DNA from: Teratosphaeria epicoccoides
Taxonomy: Eukaryota; Ascomycota; Dothideomycetes; Mycosphaerellales; Teratosphaeriaceae
NCBI GenBank assembly: GCA_021401465.1
Contig: JADDMT010000001.1
Span: forward strand, 744,001 to 808,000
Length of the DNA stretch: 64,000 nt
Reading direction: 5' to 3'
This document shows, piece by piece, positions 10,834 to 21,944 of the stretch. Each line of letters starts with the position of its first letter. Positions within the stretch are counted from its first letter, which is position 1. Under the pieces are notes generated by a model, which did not search any database, had not been told where the DNA came from, and was given only the letters and a program-made list of their open reading frames with translations. The translations under genes were made by a program, and so were the position numbers.

Positions 10834-11460
10834 ATGGATCGTCAACAGATGACAAGCCTGTGGAAGACTTCAAGCGGCCCAGAAGATTCGACGATGTCAT
10901 CGATTGGGAGGACTGCTGCCACTCCATACAACGCAGAAAACGACGGACAGCGCCGTAAAAAATCGTCATCGGCAGCACTCGTCCGGCACTCCGCGCTCAG
11001 GCTCTTGGAGCGTTCAGCAGAGGAGGCGGAGGACAATGGCGCCGGCTTCCCCATTACTGTTCATCGTCCTTGCGCGTTGGTGGGCAGCGAGGCTCCCCCG
11101 GACGACAAGCTGAACTCGATGCTAAAATACTCAGACATGATGAACACGGTGCTACGAACCTCTAGTCTGCCCGTCTCTGGTTTCTTCGACTTCGCGCCTG
11201 TCGAGGATGTCGCAGCATCGTTCAAACGGCTCTTGGCGCCGATCGGGCCCTCACAGTGCATTCGCCAAAGTGGAAGCGGACTACCTTAAGACACACATGG
11301 GAAGAGTGTATGGCAAAGAATTTGCCGAGCTTAAGCTGGAAGCATGGCTTAGGAAGAGCCTGGAGCTTTCACCACCACGTGTTTGCGTGCTGCTGTGCAA
11401 GATGGCGAGGAGATCGTGTTTCTCTTAATGGACGCCAGATGTAGAGTCTTGAACAGATAC
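10834..11460 (+). pseudogene. Broken reductase (thioester-reductase) domain of an NRPS-like or PKS-NRPS enzyme
   Basis: Three successive frames hold consecutive pieces of one protein. Frame one (from 10834) includes GFPITVHRPCALVGSEAPPD (about 11044) and SGFFDFAPVEDVAAS, the pattern of the NAD(P)-binding reductase domain that ends many fungal NRPS-like and PKS-NRPS proteins. Frame two carries YGKEFAELKLEAWLRKSLEL (about 11316-11375). Frame three continues QDGEEIVFLLMDAR to a stop near 11460. At least two frame changes are needed and no adenylation, PKS or carrier domain is nearby, so this is an isolated dead fragment. The frame breaks do not coincide with splice signals. Confidence 0.6.
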
Positions 11461-11774
11461 GTGTACTGACTCATTGCTGTCCATGGAAAGGCTCTGAAGC
11501 CATGGGATTGGAGGGCTCATTTGGTTGGTAGATAAGGCGACGACGCGCCAGATAGGTGATTCAAAACGGTAGATATAGGGATTCTGCGGGTACGGACCGC
11601 AAAGTCTTCCGCAGAGCCGCAGCTTCATCATGCGGAGCTACCTGGAGCACATGCATCGAAACATTACAAGTTCATAATCCATCGACATAAATCTGCCATC
11701 GCTCGACCACTTCTTCGCCCGTAGAGTCTATTTTCGGCGCATCCAGACAGTAACGGAGCTCACACTCGCCCATC

Positions 11775-13297
11775 ATGTCGACGCTTGAAGATCTAGATGA
11801 CATGGAGCGCGATGGCAAGAAGGAGGAGAATCGGGATGGGGAGAAGGGCAAGAAGCCCGACGGCGAAGCAAACGGCGATGCGGACATGAAAGATGCAGAT
11901 GGCAGCAAGAAGGAGGAAGAGCGAGAAGAAGACATGATCGATGCAGAAATCCTCAACTCCAGCACCCGTGACATTGTGGCACGGCGACGATTATTGGAGA
12001 ACGATATGCGCATCATGAAGAGCGAGTACCAGCGGCTGATGCATGAGAAGAACGCGATGGGTGAGAAGATTAAGGACAATGTCGACAAGATCGATAATAA
12101 CAGGTCTGTGATGGCATCCACGCGAAAGCAGTGAGGTTGGCAGCAGGCTAATAATTATGGTATAGACAACTCCCTTACTTAGTCGGCAATGTTGTGGAGA
12201 TTCTCGATCTCGATGTCACTGCAGAAGCCGCCGAGGAGGGCGCCAATATTGATCTAGACGCCACCCGCGTCGGCAAAAGCGCAGTCATCAAGACCTCCAC
12301 GCGCCAGACCATCTTCCTCCCACTGATCGGCCTTGTGGACCACGAGAAGCTCAAGCCGGGTGATCTGATAGGTGTGAATAAGGACTCATACCTCATTCTG
12401 GATACGCTGCCAGCGGAGTACGACAGTAGAGTCAAAGCCATGGAGGTTGATGAGAAGCCAACGGAGAAATACACAGACGTGGGTGGTTTGACGACGCAAA
12501 TCGACGAGTTGGTTGAGGCGGTTGTGTGGCCCATGAAAGAGGCGGAGAGATTCAAGAAGATTGGCATCAAGGCACCCAAGGGTATGGCAGAACACGGCAT
12601 GCTGAGAACTGTGAGATTGTACTGACTTAAAACGCCCCCAGGTGCCCTCATGTACGGTCCACCAGGAACCGGCAAGACACTTCTCGCTCGTGCCTGCGCG
12701 GCGCAAACAGAAGCTACCTTCCTCAAGCTAGCAGGTCCGCAACTCGTTCAAATGTTCATAGGTGACGGTGCGAAGCTTGTTCGGGACTGCTTCGCATTAG
12801 CGAAGGAGAAGGCTCCATCAATCATCTTTATCGACGAGCTGGATGCAGTGGGTACGAAGCGCTTCGATAGCGACAAAAGCGGGGACCGTGAGGTGCAGAG
12901 GACCATGCTGGAACTGCTGAATCAACTCGATGGCTTTGCGTCAGACGAGCGAATCAAGGTCCTCGCCGCGACAAACCGAGTCGACGTATTGGACCCCGCG
13001 CTTCTGCGTTCAGGTCGTCTGGATCGCAAGATTGAGTTTCCACTTCCTAACGAAGAAGCTCGCGCGCAGATTCTGCAGATCCACTCCAGGAAGATGAACG
13101 TGGATGCAGGTGTCAATTGGCCAGAGTTGGCGAGGAGTACGGATGAGTTCGGGGGCGCGCAGCTCAAGGCGGTGTGTGTGGAGGCAGGCATGATCGCGCT
13201 AAGGTCTGGTCAGAGCAAGATTAGCCATGAGCACTATGTGGATGCAATTGCGGAGGTGCAGGCGAAGAAGAAGGACACAGTCAACTTTTATGCTTAG
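11775..13297 (+). CDS. RPT5: 26S proteasome regulatory AAA-ATPase subunit Rpt5
   Basis: Three exons: 11775-12103, 12166-12581 and 12642-13297; introns of 62 and 60 bp with CTAAT and CTGAC branch sites. The product is 466 residues, slightly longer than yeast Rpt5 (434) because of an acidic/lysine-rich N-terminus. It shows the N-terminal coiled coil (about residues 55-110), the OB-type segment ([12 protein letters not shown]), Walker A GPPGTGKT at 254-261, Walker [12 protein letters not shown] near 310, and the C-terminal FYA (an HbYX-type tail) that docks the ATPase ring onto the 20S core and opens its gate. It acts in ubiquitin-dependent protein unfolding in cytosol and nucleus. Rpt5 rather than other Rpt subunits is chosen from the FYA end and [15 protein letters not shown] context. 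Confidence 0.95.
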
Positions 13298-14252
13298 AAG
13301 GATTGTCGAAGCACACAGGGCCGGTCTGCCTAGTGCAAGCTACACGTAGGTAGGATCTTAGTGATGACTGTACTACTAGCATACAGACTTACATCTTAGC
13401 GCTCGCTGTGCATGCAGGCACGAGCATTTCGTTGCGGGCAGAACCTACGCAAATACTAATCAACAAAGGCGGACTTCCTGTGTTGCTGCGGAGCATGAGC
13501 TGGGCTTGGAGATAGCAGTGGCTAGCATTGGTGAAAATGGGCCAGGCGTTATCCGCGACACAGAAAATCCTCGAAGACGAGGGCGGGCAACAGAAAAAAC
13601 ATCGCAACTTCTCAGCCCATCGCTCGGCTGTTTTAGACCACGTATTGCGACGAGTGTTGCAGGTCGTCCTGATCTTGCACAAGCACTACTACCCTTGAGG
13701 AATTCGCTGTTATGTAGCGTCAGTTATGCTAGCGATATGCTGTGATTGGGAGAAGTCGAAGTCGTGTCCTCAAAATTCCGAGATCTCGATAGTCAGTCAA
13801 GTTGAATTGGGAAGCTGGCCACGTCGCGGCTGCACGTGATTTGGGGCTCTCTCCCACGCACGTGACAGCGCCTTCCCGAGATCCATGACGACGTAGCCAT
13901 ACAAAAGGACAGGCCAGCCGCAATCCTTACTCATAAATTACTCATCACCGGACTTCATCACGCGGTACGTATGTCTTGTATAAGCATGATTACGAGCAAC
14001 AGCATCGCGTTGTTACCATGGCCGTCGCTCTCAGCGATGCGCGCGCGCGCTCTGTAGACTTGCAGACACTGATCCTGATCATAGACTGCGTTCATTATCG
14101 ACTTAACGTCCATACTGTAGACCCGGCCGAGCGCTTTGGGATAGAGTCGCATTCCGTTGATCGCATAGGCCCAAGGCACTCTGGAGCTGGATTATCCAGC
14201 ACCAAGTGACAGTCATTTGCGCACTCGCACTGGCCACTCATCAGGCTCAAAC
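13298..14252. other. Intergenic between RPT5 and the bZIP gene
   Basis: No gene seen. Two CACGTGA(T/C) palindromes 26 bp apart (13833 and 13859) could be bHLH or bZIP sites; their distance from the bZIP start is about 400 bp. Confidence 0.45.
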
Positions 14253-15317
14253 ATGCAAGCTCAGGTAAGCAAGTGCATTACTATCACTTGATGCATGTCT
14301 GCTCGGCGGCGGCACTTTTGGCGCATATATGCTCGTCCGGGCTCCTGTAGCATGCGTTCGGGTTCATTTGTGATATCCGAGCAGCCTGCTGACTGTGCAT
14401 ATAGCAACACCTCGATGAGATGAGTGAGTGTTCATCCGGACCCACTTGATGTCAGGCAGCCATAAGCTTTTAACTTTCGCATAACATACTGCTTGGTATT
14501 GAAATGTTAGCAGATGGTGGCATGCTGACCTTGCGCTCTTTCGAGCAGGCCTGCGGGAGACTCTACTTGCTGCTCAGGTCCCGCACGCTTCGCCATATCC
14601 ACCACCGCCCGTCGCCGGCGAGGCTGGCCTTCAGCACCCGTATCAGCCATCTGACTCTGCTAGCCCACATGAGCCGCATCATTTAGATCCCGGCACAGCC
14701 CATCAACATCAGGCGCCATATGCCCAGATGAGCGGCGAAAGCGCCGGAGATGAAGGTCTAAGTCCGCAAGGCGCGAAGGGCAAGAGGGAGCTATCAACAA
14801 GCAAGAGGGCGGCGCAGAATCGAGCAGCGCAGGTGAGACTGCCGTTTTGGCAAACGTTGGAATCTGCACTGACATCTGGTAGCGTGCCTTCCGCCAGCGA
14901 AAAGAGGGTTACATCAAGAAGCTCGAGGAGCAGGTCAAGGATTTCCAGACCATGGAGACCAACTATCGAACATTGCAGAACGAGAACTATCAACTACGCG
15001 AGTATATCCTCAACCTCCAGAGCAGATTACTTGAGACGCAGTCCGATGTGCCACCAGCGCCATCCCACATCAACTTGAGCTCCTCGAGCGCGGCTGCAAT
15101 GGCTGTAGGAGCCGGACCAGCACACGAGCCGCAACGCGAACCGCAGCAGCAAACCGACTCGCGGCGCTCAGAGCCTCAGGATGCGATGAGCCAATTACAA
15201 GCTGCAGCTGCGCAGGCCTCTCAACATCAGTCGCCATATGGTCTCGGTGCTGGGGAATATCAACCACGTCAGCAAGATAGTGTCAGTGCAGGAGCAGATG
15301 TCAAGCCACAGGCGTAG
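14253..15317 (+). CDS. KapC-like bZIP transcription factor (AP-1/Yap type)
   Basis: Four exons reconstructed from phase and splice sites: 14253-14264 (12 nt), 14405-14423 (19 nt), 14549-14832 and 14883-15317; introns of 140, 125 and 50 bp, each with a CTGAC branch site. The 249-residue product has a His/Pro-rich N-terminus, the basic region STSKRAAQNRAAQ + RAFRQRKEGYIKKLE (split by the last intron), a leucine zipper through about residue 150 (EEQVKDFQTMETNYRTLQNE) and a Gln/Ala-rich tail. The basic region with NRAAQRAFRQR is diagnostic for fungal Yap/AP-1 bZIPs, and the zipper matches the KapC family. These act in the nucleus, often in stress responses. The first two tiny exons are inferred from phase: the joined start reads MQAQQHLDEMSLRETLLAA. 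Confidence 0.85.
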
Positions 15318-15833
15318 GACGCCGATAGAGCTCCCTTTGATGTAATTTGCACTTATGACTGATTGCGACGTTGGTACCGTCTATCCACTTGAAAGCACTT
15401 GCGCAGTGGTAAGGAGGTCATCACCATGATGCTTGCTTGGTTGACAGCTTCACTTATACACAGTATGGTAGAAAGAAATGTGATATGACCTCGTTTTCGC
15501 ATGACTCGTGGCGCTTCAAACTGCTCACCGCAATGTTAGGTTGCAACACTGTTTACTCATCTTCTCTGCCTGCACGAACTTGACACGACATACATCTGAA
15601 CCCAGCAACCGTTGAGCCGTCGTCCTTACCATCACTACCACTGCTGCTAATCATCGCGTCACTCGCGTCAAACGATTGCTGACGTTTTGATCGCAGGAAT
15701 TGAGGCTGATGAGCTTGCAATTTCGGGGTGACGGTGATCTTGGGGGTGTCGTCAAGAGCGACCACGCCATCGACGAGAATAGTGACGACGATCTGAGGAT
15801 GGCGCCATCAGCAGTGATGAAGAAGACTGAGCC

Positions 15834-16478
15834 TTGGTGACAGATGATGGCGGTGACTCTCTTCCAGTCAGTCCTTTGCCATCAAAAGCAGACTTGACGT
15901 ACTTACCTCTACTGACACCTGCACAGCCCGAGGACGGCCAGGAGCTGGCGCGCCTGAGCCGCAGCAACGAACTTACGACCCTTCGCCTGGCGGCAAAAGC
16001 GCTCGAGTCACAAGCCAAGGCTGTCGGGATTCACTTACAAACCAGAGCGGTCGGAGCAGCGATTGATGCTGCTGGTCTTGCGAGTTATGTCTTGAAGGAT
16101 CAAGCCACCGCCTTCGCCGAAGGCACGGGCTGGCTTACTTAGTGCGATACCTTCGATGAATTTGCGAAAAAGCTCGCAGCACAGCATCCCATTCTCGGCG
16201 AGAGTCAGAAAGCAATGGTTGAAGAGGCATTCAATAAGGGAAGAGCTGACGCCGCTGTTGAAAGGCTGAGAAGGGCAAGCCAGGCGGGAGACTTGATGGA
16301 AGCTAGCAGCAGGAGACAGGGGCAAGCAAAGCCGGTGAGATGCAAGTCCATCGTCAGAGCGATCTTCGCGGGTGGAGAAGGCGAGTTTGATGAGGTGCCG
16401 CTTGATGAAGAGGAGAGAGTGAGCGTACTTGTGACCTCTGCTTGTACCACAGAACGACAGGTTCTAGGTGATCTGTGA
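15834..16478 (+). pseudogene. Uncharacterised reading frame interrupted by TAG
   Basis: One frame runs from 15834 to 16478 with a single TAG at 16140-16142. Before it: ELTTLRLAAKALESQAKAVG, then AAIDAAGLASYVLKDQATA; after it: CDTFDEFAKKLAAQHPILGE and EEAFNKGRADAAVERLRRA. Both halves look like alpha-helical protein in the same frame, so this is either a dead gene or one with an intron I cannot see across the TAG. A typical intron (15867-15926, GTCAGT...CTGACACCTGCACAG) precedes it. No start codon or family recognised. Confidence 0.35.
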
Positions 16479-19238
16479 TCACGGCAGGGATAGTAGATCC
16501 GGAACAGAAGGAACGCCGCGAATGCTCCGGTAAGATCGAGCGAACCCGACCTACTGGTGCGACATGGCATCAGCTATGCCTCAGGGAGCTTGGACTGGAT
16601 TAGATAATCACGTACTTGCATGTGTGTATCATGGTATAGCAAAGCCTCAGCGGGACAGCATAGAATGTGGCGAATTCTCGGAATTCGAAGACTGGTTGCT
16701 TTTCAAGCCTCCAGCCACATGGGACAAATGAACCGGATGAATCCCGTCCAATGAGCAAGTCTTGGCACTCTTGTTAGCTGCATCCTTCGGACCGTATGTG
16801 GTAGCACAAATGGTCTGGTCTGTAGAAGCGGACCTTGGAGTAGGAGTAGGTAGGAAGATTCAAGCAACACAGCGTCTGCAGTAACGCTTGAGCAATGTAT
16901 GCGGCAGCGGCCGACGAGCAGGGATCGTGCAATGGCGTTACTCCATTCGAAAGTTGAATAATTGAGGGCCCCAGCAGTATGGAAACTTATATAATGTCCA
17001 GAATTTAAGGTTCCTATCGCTTTCTTTCACACCACATCCCACAATCCTGCACAACTTTGCGATGCAGTCCTCTCTGAACAGTTACCTACACGACTATTAA
17101 AGATCATAGTCAAAAAGAACTGGTTAGTTTTTCCGCCACGTGCGGATTGTTTGCATGGCCTACGTAGTGGCCGAGGCCGGCGTGGAACTTACACAATTTT
17201 CTTCTCGCTCCCTCTCGACATTATTCGCGAATCGGAAAACGTCTCCCTCGCATCAGCAAAGAAGGAGATCCGCTGCTGCCGGGGCGACCCATCGAGAGTT
17301 CAGGCCCGCTGCAGCTACTAACGCAAGGGCGGGACGTTGCTGGCCGCAGGTGCAACGGCGCTTGGTACTACGAACGGCCGTTCAGCGGTCGACTGTGTCC
17401 TCCAGCAAGTGGCGACTCACCCGCAGCGACGTCGCCTAGTTCCACCAACGATCTCCACCATCTGGTCCCTCCGTGGACATCAAGGTTATGGCTACCTCTA
17501 TTATATCATCACGTCCCAGCACGCTGGACGACAGGGCCTCCTCTTTGGAATGGATGAGGATGGTGAAGAGGGCTAAATACCGAGTGAGCTCGCCGCTGCA
17601 TTGGCTGCATAGCTTTAGTGCGAAGGCTGCGTGACACGAGCTAGGCTTGAACCATTCCCATGCCTATCTAGGAAAGTCACACATCTTCTTGAGCGGCTGG
17701 AATAAACTCAAACTTAGATTTGTGTACTTCACTTGTTCAATAGTCTCGCTTCTCTTGCGAGACGCGGCTCAGCAATCTTTGAGGCACGAAGACATTCGGG
17801 ACTCATTCGGCACGTCCTGTACATCTACCAGCGGGTATGCAAACAAGTCAAAGTCAAAGTTCTCTGTAACGCTGCGAGCCTGGAGAAATTTGGGGTTGGG
17901 CACGGCTGAAAAAATGGGCACGTTTGGAGATCGTCGCATCTGGCGGATGGTTGCAGGCACTGGACAGCACCCTTAATGGCTCGAGGTCAGCTCAGGTCCG
18001 GAGCGATCCTCACTGCAGGTGCTCCCTGCATCCTACTTCCCACGAGCTGGTTTCGCAAGAGGTGCTGTCAAGTTACTGGACTAGACATCACGCCTGGGAT
18101 GGGACTGCAAGATTGCCTCTCCGGAAATGAGCTTGATATTGTTGAATGCGAGCTCGATCTTCAATCGAATTTGCGCATGATGGCAAGTTCGCGCCTAACG
18201 CAGCCAGAATGAGCCATGATACTACCGGCCTGCAGCCAGATTCGCTGATGCACAAGGTTGGGCAGTGGTCGTGTGTCCATGGTTCGCGACGGTCGAAAAG
18301 CTGAAAGGGGCTACTGTCGGACATCTCCCGTTGCTCGTTCAAGTATACCGTCTCTATTCGATCTGGCGCTTTATCACGCCTGTCGGGCAAGCAGACTGCT
18401 CTCGTGAATGCGCTGACCGGTGTGCTGCCGTGTCTTTGTGCCCTCGACAACTGGGCTAATTTCAAATCGGACTGCGCTGCAGGTCCTTTGCAGCATTCCA
18501 ATGCAGGGGTACTGGCATATGGCCATGCATCGGGGAAGCATGGACGTACTTCCTCATGCATGTTACCGAGCGGAAGGCAGTCTTTAGGCACAAGACGCCG
18601 CTCACAAACAGATACGTACTCTTCATCTGATCTAGGCCTCGGTTCAACCGGACGTGTTCTCTACCTCGAGACTACTGGGCATGACTTTACCAGCTACCGG
18701 GTGACGTTTGGCATTGCAGTGATCCTTGCGCCTGCAGGCTTGGCAGGCCTGGGATCCACAGATTGATCCTTCAGTTGCTGTATCGTGGTATGTCATCTGG
18801 GACGCCTCGTCGTCGGTGATTGCCGATCGTGGCCCGCATACTGTTTTATTACTACCAGATTTCAACCACCTCACCCACGCGTTCTGGTGATGAAATAACA
18901 CTAGCAACCACCCGAACCACCTTTCCTCCAACCTCCAGTCCCTGACATACCAGTCGAGATCCCCAGATTTGGACACGGGACTGACTCTAATCACCCAGTA
19001 ACGTAGTAATTCACGTAAGGCTTACTGAATGTGGGAAGAAGGATAAACTGCAAGGCACCATCGGTACGCACTCCGCATGACATCTGCTTTGGCGTTTGGT
19101 ATCGAGCATTGGACTTGAGGTCAGTTTGGTTGAAACCTTCTGCTGCCGTGTCTTGGTGGTGCAAACGAGGGAAGAGTGATGCAAGAAGCTTAAGAGGAAG
19201 ACGCCCGTCCTTTGAACAAGCCCAGCGGCTCCATACCA
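16479..19238. other. Long gene-poor stretch
   Basis: About 2.7 kb where I find only short unrelated frames on both strands (the longest, 18088-18591 on the minus strand, has no protein-like character). A TATATAATG lies near 16988. No repeats or transposon ends were seen. Confidence 0.45.
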
Positions 19239-19331
19239 ATGCGTAGCGATCCCTGTGATAGCATTTCAGAATCCGACCCTCTGGTTGGCCCAGCCTTCAC
19301 TGAACGACGCTTTGATCTAACAATAATCAAA

Positions 19332-20647
19332 ATGCCTGCCACCGGGATGAATCGAAACATGTCGAATAAAGACATGAGCCCAACAGCACCGACGTGTAAG
19401 GCCTCGACATCTGATACATGCATTGACGAGCCACCATCTGACTATGTGCTAGCACAGAAGAAGTCTCGACGCAGTGCATTGACAAGAAACGCCTGTCTAC
19501 AGTGTCGACAGGCGAAGACAAAGGTCAGTGTGGCGTCACGCTTATCACATTTCCACACTCCGATAGACGCTCACAGTGGAACAGTGCGATGGTGTGTAGT
19601 CACACAGCAGTTCGGGTCGGCATTGTCCACTGACGGATAAAACGTGCAGGTCGACATCCGTGTTGTGCCCGTTGTAAACGGACCGGTGCAACTTGCCACT
19701 ACGATGTTGCCCAAGAGGGTATCACAAAGATGCAGAGCTTACAGCAGAAGTTGGACGACTCGAATAATACTCTCGAGCTCCTAAAGGCGGTCATCGGCCA
19801 GTTGCAGAATAGCAGCGATGAAGATGCGAGCAACATTCTGGCGCGATTGAGGATAGGCGAGAACATCATGGAGATTGGTTCCACCTTGATCCATGAGGGT
19901 GCTATGCAAATACCGCACTCTCAGATGCCTCGTCAGATGGACGGCCGCATACAGCACGCCTCTCAATTCAAGAGGTACTCGTCATCGAGCGGCTCGTCTG
20001 TCGAAGCAAGCAGGCCGCACGTATTGCCGCCCGCCCACGACCAGGACATCACGAATTTCAACGCCCCGCCCTTGCAGGATTGGCCTCCGAGCCCAGAGTC
20101 TGCGAACACCTCGTTCTCGTCCGGAATTACTTCTACTAGTCAGGTCGGTCCCATGGAGTCATCGTACCTTTCAGCGCCTGGATGCGAGTTCGACTGGCCA
20201 CAACAGCAGAACCTGTTCGTCGCTTCCATGAGTGGCGCCCCGCCACTCATTGCGGCTCCAGTGCCCAACCATCAAATTGTATCAGCACCAGCTACACCCA
20301 TGAGTGAGGGACCTTACCGCCAGGCTCCGCTCGCATCATACCCTAGAGCAGTCTTACCAAGCAATGCTCCGATCAACGGCTCACCAATGAAATCGCAAGT
20401 CGGTATGCCGGTCCAAGACGAAATGGATATGATCAATTCAGCCCGCATGATGAATGGTCGGGCGGACTCGGTGCATGAGATTCCTGTCATTTTGGAGCCA
20501 CCAAAGACGAGGAGCATGAAAGCTAATCTGGCTGCTCAGCAACACGACATTCGCAATAGAAATGCAAAGCATATGATTCCAGAGTATATGTGGTTGTCAG
20601 GAAGTGAAGACGGCTTCCCTGGCGTGTCGTACCCGCATCATTACTGA
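19332..20647 (+). CDS. Zn(II)2Cys6 binuclear cluster transcription factor
   Basis: Three exons: 19332-19523, a 7-nt exon 19585-19591 (TGCGATG) and 19650-20647; introns 61 and 58 bp. The 398-residue product has a GAL4-type zinc cluster at about residues 57-83: C-L-Q-C-R-Q-A-K-T-K-C-D-G-R-H-P-C, then C-A-R-C-K-R-T-G-A-T-C. The tiny exon supplies its central C-D-G. A leucine-rich dimerisation coiled coil follows (SLQQKLDDSNNTLELLKAVI), then a Ser/Pro-rich, disordered region; no fungal_trans middle domain is seen, and the protein is short for the family. Nuclear regulator; target unknown, since no metabolic cluster adjoins it. An in-frame ATG at 19239 would add 31 residues; 19332 has the better start context (A at -3). 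Confidence 0.85.
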
Positions 20648-21303
20648 GATCGATGCACCTCTCAACAGTCGCTGGGATTCGAGTGTTGACTTGACCTTGT
20701 GGATTACGACTGCGCTGTTTTCGAGTGTCCGCGAAGTGGCCGTGCGGCATGCAGATGTAATTTCCCTTCGACGACGGTCGAGCACCATGAGAACGATTAC
20801 CTTCTCGGCTGGACACAGCTGCAAGCTGTGGCTCTCACTCGACATCTCGTCACCCGAGGACGATTTCTTCTGAAAGCACCTGCCTTGTTTTCAATTTGTG
20901 GTTAACGCGAGCGTCTGCCTTCCAAGGCAATTGTGCCACTGGGGCCTTTGAAAGTACCGTTGCATTGTCGCGTTCGTGCTGAACGTCTAATGGATGATGG
21001 ATGAGACATGGATATGGATGCATGAGGGAGCGGAGGCATGTTGGGTTGGGGACTGGTATTCGCGTATCTTTGGAGGCATAGCGTTGATTTCACCGTCGCT
21101 CACGCGGTGCCAATAGCACAGGGTCGGATATGATGGATCTGGCTAGCCGCTCACGTACAACCGCTGGGCTCTCAGGTCTGCTACGGCACCAGCGAAAGGC
21201 TGGGTTGATTACATCGTATTGAGCCATGAGTTTTGAGGTAGAAGCATCTGTTGCTTGCGTGAAACATGTTTTCAAGACGCGACGCAGTGCCTCTCAAGAA
21301 GTC
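20648..21303. other. Intergenic between the Zn2Cys6 gene and the minisatellite
   Basis: No gene seen; overlapping short frames on both strands only. Confidence 0.4.
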
Positions 21304-21709
21304 GGTGAGTGGTGAGTGGTGAGTGGTGAGTGGTAAGTGGTGAGTGGTGAGTGGTGAGTGGTGAGTGGTGAGTGGCGAGTGGTGAGTGGTGAGTGGCGAG
21401 TGGTGAGTGGTGAGTGGTGAGTGGTGAGTGGTGAGTGGTGAGTGGTGAGTGGTGAGTGGTGAGTGGTGAGTAGTGAGTGGTAAGTGGTAAGTAGTGAGTA
21501 GCAAGTAGCAAGTAGGAAGAAGTAAGTAATAAGTAGTAAGTAGTAAGTAGTAAGTAGTAAGTAGCAAGTGGTAAGTAGTAAGTAGTAAGTAGTAAGTGGT
21601 AGGTAGTAAGTGGTAAGTAGTAAGGAGTAAGTAGTAAGTGGTAAGGAGTAAATAGTGAGTAGTGAGTAGTAAAGGAGTAAGTAGTAAGTAGTGAGTCGTG
21701 AGTCGTGAG
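21304..21709 (+). repeat. Heptanucleotide minisatellite, GGTGAGT then AGTAAGT units
   Basis: About 58 head-to-tail 7-bp units. The first half (21304 to ~21480) is almost pure GGTGAGT; the second half drifts to AGTAAGT, with RGTAAGT and RGTGAGT variants and a few indels near the end. Nearly every unit therefore contains GTGAGT or GTAAGT, the consensus 5' splice donor, on the plus strand. It sits 235 bp before the start codon of the M28-peptidase gene, which is on the same strand. The reverse strand is open for 191 codons only because a 7-bp unit is rarely interrupted by stops. Confidence 0.95.
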
Positions 21710-21944
21710 AATGGAAATACGGGTAGGTAACTTACCGAGGCGATTGGCTTATACACTAGAGAAACTCAAGCCTCAACTTTGTCAAGGGGAGTCGTAACGC
21801 CAACATCTTGGGAGGCTTTCTGTACAGTAACAAACAAAAATGCGGCAATAAGTGGATACAAACGCTTACTGGAATATGCAATGCGCGCGTATCCGCATCG
21901 GCCGAGATTTGTAACGACGGGGAGACATCCCAACCCGTAGCGGC

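Noticed and set aside
21181..21756. 191-codon minus-strand frame with repeating Thr-Thr-His-His-Ser-Pro-Leu
   Set aside because: It is only the complement of the 7-bp repeat, which is stop-free in several frames; there is no start context or conserved flanking domain.
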